Assembly (NCBI RefSeq): GCF_009176305.1
Contig: NZ_BLAJ01000001.1
Location: 1,291,362 to 1,355,361 of the forward strand
Reading direction: 5' to 3'
Length of the DNA: 64,000 bases
From: Martinezella dioscoreae
Lineage (GTDB): Bacteria > Pseudomonadota > Alphaproteobacteria > Rhizobiales > Rhizobiaceae
The notes beneath the pieces are model-generated. The model made no database searches and was not told the DNA's origin. It saw only the letters and a program-made list of their open reading frames with translations. The translations under genes and the position numbers were made by a program. This document shows, in pieces, positions 48,317 to 55,540 of the stretch; position 1 is the first letter of the stretch, and each line of letters starts with the position of its first letter.

Positions 48317-49535
48317 AGCATCCTCCCCACTTCGCGTACCCGCGAACGCAAACTCCTCCGAACAAAATCAAGCTCCCGTCGCCGAGGCTCCATCCTCAAA
48401 CCCGGCGCCCCAGCCTTCCACGACTGCGCCGGCCGCACCGGCAGCGCCCCCGGAGGCGCCGCGCAAGCGCCGTGGCATGACGCGACCAGTCCTGTTTGCG
48501 CTGCTTCCGGTCGCACTTGTCATCGGTGGCTACTACTACGTCACCGGCGGGCAGATCATGTCCACGGACAATGCCTACATTCAGGCCGATATGGTCGGTG
48601 TTTCCACCGACGTTTCCGGCACGGTAATCTCGGTCGACGTGCATGAAAATGAGGTGGTGAAGAAAGGACAGGTGCTTTTCCGCCTGAAGCCCGATTCGTT
48701 CCGGATCGCGCTTGAAGGTGCGAAAGCGCAACTCGGCAATGCCAGGAACCAGATCCTGAACCTGCAGGCGAGCTACAAGCAATCCCTGTCGGAAATTGCG
48801 CAGGCGCAGGCCGACATCCCGTACTATCAGACGGAATTCGACCGCCAGCAGAACCTGATCACCAATTCGGTCGCTTCCAAGGCGGCTCTCGACCAGGCCA
48901 GACACAATCTCGAAGCCGCGCAGCAGAAGGTATTGGTCGCAAAGGCCACAGCCGCCGCGACTCTCGCCCAGTTGGGCGGCGAAGGCACTGCCGATCTGCC
49001 TCCGGAGCAGAACCCGCTCTATCTGCAGGCAAAGGCTGCGGTTGACAATGCGCAACGCGAACTTGACGACACCGTCGTCAAAGCCCCCTTCGACGGCGTG
49101 ACCGCAAACGTACCCTCGCTGCAGGTCGGCGCTTATCTGACGGCTTCCCAGCCAGGATTCTCGCTGGTTTCCACCACGCATCTATGGATCAACGCCAGCC
49201 CGAAGGAAACCGAACTCACCTATGTCCGGCCCGGCCAGAAGGTCGATATCTCGGTCGACGCCTATCCGGGTGTGACCTGGAAGGGCACGGTTGCCAGCAT
49301 AGCGCCGGCATCCGGTTCCAGCTTCTCGCTTCTGCCGGCGCAGAACACGACCGGCAACTGGGTGAAGGTCGTCCAACGCATACCGATGATCATCAATATC
49401 GACGACACGGCGGGCAAGCCTCCGCTGCGCGTCGGAATGAGCGTCGTCGCCGATGTCGACACCGGCCATGCCCGCGGCCTGCCTGATTTCGTCACCAACC
49501 TGCTGGGTCATTCCCGCGGTCAGGATCATGAGTAA
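48309..49535 (+). CDS. emrA: HlyD/EmrA family periplasmic adaptor
   Basis: A 408-residue membrane fusion protein. After a Pro/Ala-rich cytoplasmic leader (1-58) come one helix (PVLFALLPVALVIGGYYYV), the first lipoyl half with STDNAYIQADMVGVSTDVSGTV, a coiled-coil hairpin (about 140-215) and the second half with DTVVKAPFDGVTANVPSLQVG. It links the inner-membrane pump to an outer-membrane channel. The start lies within the end of marR. It overlaps emrB by 8 bases. Similar to rhizobial RmrA. Confidence 0.93.
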   Translation: MAEASSPLRVPANANSSEQNQAPVAEAPSSNPAPQPSTTAPAAPAAPPEAPRKRRGMTRPVLFALLPVALVIGGYYYVTGGQIMSTDNAYIQADMVGVSTDVSGTVISVDVHENEVVKKGQVLFRLKPDSFRIALEGAKAQLGNARNQILNLQASYKQSLSEIAQAQADIPYYQTEFDRQQNLITNSVASKAALDQARHNLEAAQQKVLVAKATAAATLAQLGGEGTADLPPEQNPLYLQAKAAVDNAQRELDDTVVKAPFDGVTANVPSLQVGAYLTASQPGFSLVSTTHLWINASPKETELTYVRPGQKVDISVDAYPGVTWKGTVASIAPASGSSFSLLPAQNTTGNWVKVVQRIPMIINIDDTAGKPPLRVGMSVVADVDTGHARGLPDFVTNLLGHSRGQDHE

Positions 49536-51072
49536 TACCGCCACCGCTTCTCCCGCGGCGCCCGTTGCCAATCGTGGTGCGATCACCGCCTGCGTCATCC
49601 TGTCCGTCATCATGCAGGCGCTGGATACCACCATCGCCAATGTCGCCCTGCCGCATATCCAGGGCGACGTTTCCGCCAGCGCCGACCAGATCAACTGGGT
49701 CCTGACGTCCTATATCGTCGCTGCGGCGATCATGACGCCGCCCTCCGGCTTCCTCTCGGCAAAATTCGGCCGCAAGCGGGTCTTGCTGGTGGCAATCGCC
49801 GGCTTTGTCGTTGCCTCGGTGCTGTGCGGCCTGTCGGAATCGCTGATACAGATTGTGGGCTTCCGCCTGCTGCAGGGCCTGTTCGGCGCTTCGCTCGTAC
49901 CGCTGTCACAGGGCATCCTGCTCGATATCTACAATGTCGAGGAGCGCGGCCGTGCCATGGCGCTGTTCGGGGTCTCGGTCATGGTCGGGCCGGTTCTGGG
50001 TCCCGTCATCGGCGGCTGGCTGACCGACAATATCAGCTGGCGCTGGGTATTCTACATCAACGTGCCGATCGGTGCGCTCGCCTTCTTCGGCATCGTCGTC
50101 TACGTGACGGAAACCAAGCTCGATGCACTCGCCAAGCTCGACTGGTTCGGCTTCGGCATGCTTTCGATCGCGATCGCCGGTTTGCAGCTGTTCCTCGATC
50201 GCGGCGAGCAGCTCGACTGGTTCTATTCGAGCGAGATCATCGTCGAGGCGCTCGTCTGCGTCAGCGCCTTCTATCTCTTTCTGGTGCACATGTTCACGGC
50301 CGAGCGAAGCTTCGTCAATCCGCGGCTCTTCATGGACCAGAACTTTGCCGTCAGCATCCTGTTCATCTTCATCGTCGGCGTAACCTATCTGGCTTCGCTG
50401 GCGCTGATGACGCCTTATCTGCAGACGCTGATGGGCTATCCGGTCGTCACTGCCGGTATCGTCATGGGGCCACGCGGCCTCGGCACCATGTTCTGCATGT
50501 TTCTGGTTGGGCGGCTGATCGGCAAGGTCGACACCCGCTGGCTATTGTTCATCGGCCTCGCGCTGACGGCCTGGGCCATGTACGACATGACGGGCTGGAC
50601 ACCGGATGTTTCGCAATGGACGCTGATTTCGGTCGGCTTCGTCCAGGGCGCCGGCCTCGGCTTCCTCTTCGTGCCGTTAACGACCATCGCCTTTGCGACA
50701 CTGCCGGCGCAGATGCGAGGCGAGGGAACGGGGCTCTACAATCTCTCGCGTAATATCGGCTCCAGCGTCGGAATCTCGGTCGTCTCCATGCTGATTACCG
50801 AGAATACGCAGGTCAACCATGCCAATATCGCCGCCTATGTCACGCCATTCAATCGGTATTTCGGCCTCGCGGCCGCACAGGGCGTGAGCCCGATGACGGC
50901 AGTCGGTCGTGCGACGCTCGATGGGATGATCACGACGCAGGCGACCATCATCGCCTATATGGACGATTTCAAGCTGCTGATGCTGATGTCGATCTTCGCC
51001 ATGCCGCTGCTGGTGCTCTTGCGCAAGCCGAAGGCACCGCCGGCGGTCGATCACAGCGTCGCGATGGAATAG
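49528..51072 (+). CDS. emrB: DHA2 family multidrug efflux MFS transporter (EmrB-like)
   Basis: A 514-residue inner-membrane drug/proton antiporter with 14 helices. Marks are LDTTIANVALPHIQGDVSAS (motif D1 with the acidic Asp), GFLSAKFGRKRVLL (motif A), RLLQGLFGA (motif B) and GPVLGPVIGGW (motif C). It pairs with the EmrA gene before it. ATG at 49528 overlaps the emrA stop by 8 bases, so expression is coupled. Similar to rhizobial RmrB, which exports plant compounds. A terminator follows. Confidence 0.94.
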   Translation: MSNTATASPAAPVANRGAITACVILSVIMQALDTTIANVALPHIQGDVSASADQINWVLTSYIVAAAIMTPPSGFLSAKFGRKRVLLVAIAGFVVASVLCGLSESLIQIVGFRLLQGLFGASLVPLSQGILLDIYNVEERGRAMALFGVSVMVGPVLGPVIGGWLTDNISWRWVFYINVPIGALAFFGIVVYVTETKLDALAKLDWFGFGMLSIAIAGLQLFLDRGEQLDWFYSSEIIVEALVCVSAFYLFLVHMFTAERSFVNPRLFMDQNFAVSILFIFIVGVTYLASLALMTPYLQTLMGYPVVTAGIVMGPRGLGTMFCMFLVGRLIGKVDTRWLLFIGLALTAWAMYDMTGWTPDVSQWTLISVGFVQGAGLGFLFVPLTTIAFATLPAQMRGEGTGLYNLSRNIGSSVGISVVSMLITENTQVNHANIAAYVTPFNRYFGLAAAQGVSPMTAVGRATLDGMITTQATIIAYMDDFKLLMLMSIFAMPLLVLLRKPKAPPAVDHSVAME

Positions 51073-51106
51073 CTACGCAGCCTTTCCAGTTTCACTGCGT
51101 GGCTCA

Positions 51107-51140
51107 ACGGCTGCCGGGCACCACCCCGGCGGCCGTTTTT
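51107..51140 (+). terminator. Rho-independent terminator of the marR-emrA-emrB operon
   Basis: A 12-pair stem with one G-T wobble (51107-51118 with 51125-51136), a 6-base loop and TTTTT. Confidence 0.85.
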
Positions 51141-51146
51141 GTTCGA

Positions 51147-51743
51147 TCATGGAAAACGGCGGCTGACAAAGCGTGAGCCGGCAGCACCGAAACGCCAAAG
51201 GGGATCGATGTTCTTCGTGATGCCGATGCGCTTGCCGGCCACGATCGGCACCGGTTCGGCAAGCGAAAGCGAAAACGGCGCCGCATCCAATGAACGGCCA
51301 TTGAGATGGATATCGACGGCCAGGGCTTGCGAGAGCTTACCCGGCCCGTTGCAAAGCGAGACGATGTCGGCCAGCCCCCGCCGCTGGATCATGTGCGCGA
51401 TGCCGTTTTCCGGCTCGATCGCCCGGATGAGCACGGCGCTCCCCTTGGTGCAAACGAAATTCAGACACCAGTGAATGCCGTAGGAGCGGTAGACATAGAC
51501 ATGGCCGGCCGGTCCGAACATGGCCGCATTGCGCGACGTCGGCCCGTTATAGGCGTGAGATGCCGCATCATCCGGTCGATAGGCCTCCGTTTCGACGATT
51601 CGACCGCCCACCTCTGCAACAGTGAAGCGCATCCCGATCAGATCGGATGCGACCACGACGGCGTCCCGACTGAAAAAAGCGGTAAGGGCAGGGCCGGCGA
51701 GGGGGCTGACACCAAGAGACAGGGAATGATCGTCAGAAGCCAT
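51147..51743 (-). CDS. DNA-3-methyladenine glycosylase (AAG/Mpg type)
   Basis: A 198-residue base-excision repair enzyme of the alkyladenine glycosylase fold, removing alkylated purines. The active segment IVETEAYRPDDAASHAYNGPTSRNAAMFG carries the catalytic Glu, and GHVYVYRSYGIHWCLNFV and LCNGPGKLSQAL follow. Length matches bacterial Mpg (about 190-210). Monocistronic and convergent with emrB. Confidence 0.94.
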   Translation of the reverse strand: MASDDHSLSLGVSPLAGPALTAFFSRDAVVVASDLIGMRFTVAEVGGRIVETEAYRPDDAASHAYNGPTSRNAAMFGPAGHVYVYRSYGIHWCLNFVCTKGSAVLIRAIEPENGIAHMIQRRGLADIVSLCNGPGKLSQALAVDIHLNGRSLDAAPFSLSLAEPVPIVAGKRIGITKNIDPLWRFGAAGSRFVSRRFP

Positions 51744-51820
51744 GGAAGGAAATTATCCCGGATAGCCGAAGCCATCAACACGGCGCCGACCATCAAGTGC
51801 TTGGTCCGGCGTACTGATAA

Positions 51821-51848
51821 TTGACAAAAGCTAAGTATCTCTTATTAA
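51821..51848 (+). promoter_or_regulatory. Strong sigma-70-like promoter for a small RNA
   Basis: TTGACA at 51821-51826 and TATTAA at 51843-51848, spaced by 16 bases. The -35 is a perfect consensus. Nothing downstream before the terminator at 51886 encodes a protein. Confidence 0.55.
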
Positions 51849-51854
51849 TAGCTT

Positions 51855-51929
51855 GCTTCAGTCAGATTTGACCCCTGACCTGGCGAAGGTGGCCCGGCCC
51901 TTTCCAGCGGCCGGGCCACCTTATTTTTA
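51855..51929 (+). ncRNA. Candidate orphan small RNA of about 75 nt
   Basis: A perfect -35 (TTGACA) and good -10 lead to a start near 51855. The predicted RNA has a 5' hairpin GTCAG/CTGAC at 51862-51880 with a loop containing TTTGACC, then a 14-pair terminator stem (51886-51899 with 51909-51922) and an ATTTTTA tail. It lies between the glycosylase gene (opposite strand) and tRNA-Ser, with no protein frame of its own. I do not recognise it as a named rhizobial sRNA. Confidence 0.5.
51886..51929 (+). terminator. Very stable terminator of the candidate small RNA
   Basis: AAGGTGGCCCGGCC at 51886-51899 pairs perfectly with GGCCGGGCCACCTT at 51909-51922; the loop is 9 bases and ATTTTTA follows. On the minus strand no T run follows, so it acts on plus-strand transcripts. 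Confidence 0.85.
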
Positions 51930-52157
51930 GCGCGCTGACGACATGAAGTTCCCGCAGCGCCACCCGGCTCGATGAATATTCCTCAATCGCCGTTCTAGCC
52001 GATATCGAGAATGCGAAGGAGCTCGGCGGAACAAGTTGACGCGGCGACCAAAGCTGATAAAAAGCCAGCCGTCGAGTGATTGGCAAAAAACCGGTAACCA
52101 CACCCGGTTTCGAAAAATCAACACTATATGGATTTTTCAGGCCTTTTCAGTTGCTTG

Positions 52158-52247
52158 GGAAGAGTGTCCGAGTGGTTTAAGGAACCGGTCTTGAAAACCG
52201 GCGTGCGGGAAACCGTACCGTGGGTTCGAATCCCACCTCTTCCGCCA
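52158..52247 (+). tRNA. tRNA-Ser (anticodon UGA)
   Basis: The 90-base sequence folds as a class II tRNA. The acceptor stem GGAAGAG pairs with CTCTTCC (52237-52243), with discriminator G and an encoded CCA. The anticodon loop CTTGAAA sits on a CCGGT/ACCGG stem and gives UGA, reading UCA and related Ser codons. The long variable arm (GCGTGCGGGAAACCGTACC region) and GGTTCGAATCC T-arm are as expected for tRNA-Ser. Confidence 0.97.
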
Positions 52248-52364
52248 TATCCATATGAAATCATTAGATTTTATGGCCGATGGCCCTCCCATCCCATACA
52301 CACCATATTAGCCATTCTTGATATTCTTAGTCACGCAGATTGCCATCGAAAATGAAGCGCGACG

Positions 52365-52391
52365 TGTCACATTAAGAATCCCTGCCTTGTC
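52365..52391 (+). promoter_or_regulatory. Predicted ECF41 sigma-factor promoter
   Basis: TGTCACA at 52365-52371 and TGTC at 52388-52391, spaced by 16 bases. This fits the known ECF41 promoter motif (TGTCACA in the -35 and CGTC in the -10) with one mismatch in the -10. It lies 37 bases before the start of the flavodoxin gene, which is in operon with an ECF41 sigma gene, so the site predicts autoregulation. Confidence 0.65.
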
Positions 52392-52427
52392 ATGCCCTTC
52401 ACAACACCAATTTCGAAGGAGATGACA

Positions 52428-53051
52428 ATGATCCGGCAGAGCATCGCAATCGTGTATCATAGCGGCTACGGACATACCGGCCGACAAGCCGAGGCCGTCA
52501 GAGCGGGGGTCGAAGAGGTTGATGGCGCGGAGGCTATGCTGTTGACCGTAGATGCGGTGGAGCGCCACTGGAGTGATCTCAATGCGGCGCATGCGATCAT
52601 CTTCGGCTCGCCGACTTACATGGGCGCAGTTTCTGCACCATTCAAAACATTCCAGGAGGCGACGTCGAAGACAGTTCTTGCGAAGGGCTATTTGTGGAGG
52701 GACAAGATCGCCGCCGGTTTCACCACCTCTGGGTCACGATCCGGCGACAAGCTTTCGACGCTGATGCAGATGGTGATCTTCGCAGCCCAGCACGGAATGC
52801 ATTGGGTCGGTCTCGATCTGCCGCCGGCCAACTGCTCATCGACGGACTCGGAAGAGGATATGAACCGCCTCGGCTTCTGGCTTGGCGCGGCGGCGCAGGC
52901 CAATACGGACGAAGGCCCGGAGACGGCGCCACCGCCATCCGATCTCGCCACCGCCCGTCATCTTGGCCGGCGGGTAGCGCTGACGGCGCTGCAGTTTACT
53001 CGTGGCCGCGAGGTCAATCCATTTGCGCGCGAGTTCGCAGCCAATGAATGA
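52428..53051 (+). CDS. Flavodoxin family protein (WrbA-like NAD(P)H:quinone oxidoreductase)
   Basis: A 207-residue flavodoxin-like protein. The FMN phosphate loop is YHSGYGHTGRQAEAV (near 8-22), with the second FMN contact in FGSPTYMGAVSAPFKTF and a third in FTTSGSRSGDKL. The sequence suits the WrbA/NAD(P)H:quinone reductase group, giving two-electron quinone reduction. The ATG at 52428 has AAGGAG at ideal distance; another ATG at 52422 is too close. It overlaps the ECF41 gene by 8 bases and sits behind an ECF41-type promoter, so it is a likely target of that sigma factor. Confidence 0.88.
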   Translation: MIRQSIAIVYHSGYGHTGRQAEAVRAGVEEVDGAEAMLLTVDAVERHWSDLNAAHAIIFGSPTYMGAVSAPFKTFQEATSKTVLAKGYLWRDKIAAGFTTSGSRSGDKLSTLMQMVIFAAQHGMHWVGLDLPPANCSSTDSEEDMNRLGFWLGAAAQANTDEGPETAPPPSDLATARHLGRRVALTALQFTRGREVNPFAREFAANE

Positions 53052-53940
53052 GGCGCCGTCCGACCCAATCTTCGCTGAGCTGCGTCCGCGCCTTGTCAGG
53101 CTCGCCTACAGAATGCTCGGATCGGTCACGGATGCCGAGGATATCGTGCAGGATAGCTGGTTGCGCTGGCTGGCGACCGATCGCGCTTCCATTCGCGAAC
53201 CGGCGGCATTCCTGCGGACAGTCGTCACCCGGCTTTGTCTGAACGAGCTGAAATCGGCCCGTCGTCGCCGGGAGTCCTATGTGGGTTCCTGGCTGCCCGA
53301 GCCGATTTTCGATCCGGAAGATGGCGATGCCGCTGACGATATAACCATGCCGCTGATGCTGGCCTTGGAGCGTCTTTCGCCGCTGGAGCGAGCCGCCTTT
53401 CTTCTGCATGACGTGTTCGGCATGAGTTTCGATGAGATCTCGTCGGCAATTGGTCGTGAGGCTGCCGCATGTCGCAAGCTTGCCAGCCGGGCGAGGGCAC
53501 ATGTCACCGAGGCCCGGCCGCGTTTTGCGGTCGGGAAGGAAGAAGGGCTCAAGCTTGCCGAGGCTTTCTTCACGGCGTCGAGAACGGGAGACATGGCCTC
53601 CCTTCAGGCTCTGCTTTCAGAGGATGTCGTTGTCTATGCCGACGGCGGCGGCAAGGTGCCGACATCGCAGCGACCACACATCGGGCTTTCTGCCACCATG
53701 CGGCTTCATGAGCGACTGGCGCGAATTTTCCGCGCGCATCCCTCGCAACTGATCCACTATGCCGTCATCGATGGCTTGCCGGGCTTCGTGACAATAGAAG
53801 GCGACAGTGTCGTACAGACCACCGCGCTGCAGGTCGAACGGGAAAAAATCGTCGCCATCTATTGCACCCGCAACCCGGACAAACTGCAGCACATTATCGG
53901 CGCGTTAGAATCGGCGACATCTATCACGACAAACTATTGA
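53044..53940 (+). CDS. ECF41-group RNA polymerase sigma factor with fused NTF2-like domain
   Basis: A 298-residue sigma factor. Region 2 (about 8-75) includes LVRLAYRMLGSVTDAEDIVQDSW, and region 4 (about 110-165) has LSPLERAAFLLHDVFGMSFDEISSAIGREAAACRKLASRAR. The C-terminal SnoaL_2/NTF2-like extension has the two ECF41 marks, DGGGK (200-204) and NPDKL (277-281). In this group the extension takes the place of a separate anti-sigma factor and controls activity. Consistent with that, no anti-sigma gene is adjacent. The start overlaps the flavodoxin gene by 8 bases. Confidence 0.93.
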   Translation: MNEAPSDPIFAELRPRLVRLAYRMLGSVTDAEDIVQDSWLRWLATDRASIREPAAFLRTVVTRLCLNELKSARRRRESYVGSWLPEPIFDPEDGDAADDITMPLMLALERLSPLERAAFLLHDVFGMSFDEISSAIGREAAACRKLASRARAHVTEARPRFAVGKEEGLKLAEAFFTASRTGDMASLQALLSEDVVVYADGGGKVPTSQRPHIGLSATMRLHERLARIFRAHPSQLIHYAVIDGLPGFVTIEGDSVVQTTALQVEREKIVAIYCTRNPDKLQHIIGALESATSITTNY

Positions 53941-54273
53941 TGCGTCTTGATACAGCAGCCTGAGAAAACTGCGCCAAATCTCTCCTTCGCAATCCCAGCC
54001 CAATGACAAACCGAGTGCATCTGTTGCAGTCCGGCACGACTGGTGGCGCTCAGAAAGCAGACCGTTACCGTCGCGGGATGGATGTGATCGACACGACTTG
54101 CGGCCGGTAGCGCTTTACTGAGCGTTAACCATGATCTTCGGAAATTCTTCGGTGCGCTCAATTTGCATCGCAAAATGGACAAAGTGCAATCATGATTAAA
54201 GCACCGTTAGGTGATTGGAGCGTAGCAGGATACCGGAGCGAGGGATTACCGGTAGCAGACCTCCGTCAAAGTA
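53941..54273. other. Intergenic region upstream of rlpA, 333 bases
   Basis: Contains TTAA-N7-TTAG at 54196-54210, one base from the CtrA consensus, 64 bases before the putative rlpA start. A minus-strand frame at 53934-54182 resembles no known protein. No other signal was seen. Confidence 0.45.
54196..54210. promoter_or_regulatory. Near-consensus CtrA box (TTAA-N7-TTAG)
   Basis: One mismatch to TTAA-N7-TTAA, in the region before rlpA. Single-mismatch copies are expected several times by chance in a window of this size, so support is weak on its own. Confidence 0.3.
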
Positions 54274-55470
54274 ATGAGTAGCGGCTTGGGACAGATGACA
54301 TTCGAAAATCGGGCGGTGACATACACAACGGCCATGCGTTGGTTTGCTCTCTCACTGATGTGCGCAACCATTACGGCCTGCGGGACGTCTCAGAAGGTTG
54401 CTTCGACACGCAAGCACGGCAAGGAATATTTCTCCGAGAAGGAATATGGCGTTAAGGCGAGCCCTCGCGTCGTCAATAACGGACCGGTGCCGAAGGGCGG
54501 CGGCCGCTTCATGGTCGGCAATCCCTATCAGGTGAAGGGCAAGTGGTATTACCCCAAGGAAGATTTCGGCTATAACAAGGTCGGCATCGCTTCATGGTAC
54601 GGCTCGGCTTTTCACGGTCGTCTCACCGCCAACGGTGAAGTCTACGACCAGCAGTCGCTGACTGCCGCCCATCCGACCTTCCCGCTGCCAAGCTATGCCC
54701 GCGTCACCAATGTTGAGACCGGATCCTCCATCATCGTTCGCGTCAACGATCGCGGCCCATACCATCCCGGCCGCATCATCGACCTTTCGAACAAGACGGC
54801 ACAACTGCTCGACCTTCAGCATAGCGGCACGGGCAATGTGCGCGTGCAATATGTCGGCCGCGCCCGCATGGACGGTCATGACGAACCCTATCTGATGGCC
54901 TCCTACATCCCGAAGGGTTCGCGTCTGCCCAGCATCAACCCGGGTGGCCAGATCGCAACCGGCGTGATGGTGGCCTCTGCCGGCCGGATGACTGCCGATC
55001 AGCTGCCGGATTCATATACCCCAACACCGACGCGCGCCAGCCGCGAGGTGCGCAGCTTTGATGCCGCGCCGGCGATTGCACCCGTCCCGCGCCAGTCGCC
55101 CTATTCAGCAACGGCCTTCGCCGACTCCACCCCGGATGGCGGTTACAACGCCACCAAGCGCAACGACCCGCCGCCGATGACGTGGAATGGCGGAGCGATG
55201 CCTGCGGCGGAAGCGGCGGACCCGACCATGATCGTGCTTCCGCGGATCGGCCCGATCCCCCGCGAGCGGCCGGATTTCTCTCCGCGTCTGGCAAGCCAGA
55301 AGGACCAGTCCCTTGGCTCCATGGCTGCCGGATATCAGGAAGCGCCGGTTAAAACAGTTTATGTCGACCTCGCTTTCGATGCCGTCATGGTTCGCAATGA
55401 CGGCCTCACGCAGGAATCGATTCTCTCGTCCTATCGCCGCCAGCATCAGGGTACGACGCAGGTCGATTGA
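54274..55470 (+). CDS. rlpA: RlpA family septal ring lytic transglycosylase lipoprotein
   Basis: A cell-envelope lipoprotein that in its family cuts naked glycan strands at the septum. The double-psi beta-barrel domain lies at about 105-200: GIASWYGSAFHGRLTANGEVYDQ, LTAAHPTFPLPSYARVTN, VRVNDRGPYHPGRIIDLS. The catalytic Asp-like residues of VNDRGP are kept. The lipobox is MCATITAC (Cys near 36 from this start). The C-terminal half is long, Pro-rich and carries no SPOR domain. ATG at 54334 would give a shorter, more typical lipoprotein signal and may be the true start. Confidence 0.88.
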   Translation: MSSGLGQMTFENRAVTYTTAMRWFALSLMCATITACGTSQKVASTRKHGKEYFSEKEYGVKASPRVVNNGPVPKGGGRFMVGNPYQVKGKWYYPKEDFGYNKVGIASWYGSAFHGRLTANGEVYDQQSLTAAHPTFPLPSYARVTNVETGSSIIVRVNDRGPYHPGRIIDLSNKTAQLLDLQHSGTGNVRVQYVGRARMDGHDEPYLMASYIPKGSRLPSINPGGQIATGVMVASAGRMTADQLPDSYTPTPTRASREVRSFDAAPAIAPVPRQSPYSATAFADSTPDGGYNATKRNDPPPMTWNGGAMPAAEAADPTMIVLPRIGPIPRERPDFSPRLASQKDQSLGSMAAGYQEAPVKTVYVDLAFDAVMVRNDGLTQESILSSYRRQHQGTTQVD

Positions 55471-55490
55471 TCGGCGTCATTGCCTGAATC

Positions 55491-55505
55491 TTAACCCGTC
55501 ACTAA
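55491..55505. promoter_or_regulatory. Near-consensus CtrA box (TTAA-N7-CTAA)
   Basis: One mismatch to the CtrA consensus, 36 bases before the second D,D-carboxypeptidase gene. Weak alone, but it lies before another cell-envelope gene. Confidence 0.3.
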
Positions 55506-55540
55506 AATGATCGTGCCGGTGGTCGGATGAAGGGGACGAT

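Larger units (their letters stand above)
51744..52157. other. Non-coding region between glycosylase gene and tRNA-Ser, 414 bases
   Basis: Holds the candidate small RNA (51821-51929) and the tRNA promoter region. An inverted repeat ACCGG-N9-CCGGT near 52089-52107 lies before the tRNA. Short open frames on either strand overlap the terminator and look accidental. Confidence 0.5.

Noticed and set aside
51862..52101. Minus-strand 79-codon frame beside tRNA-Ser
   Set aside because: It overlaps the strong terminator stem of the candidate small RNA and has no ribosome site or known relatives.
51855..52247. Genomic island at tRNA-Ser
   Set aside because: No integrase gene, no repeat of the tRNA 3' end in the window, and the genes after it look native in composition.
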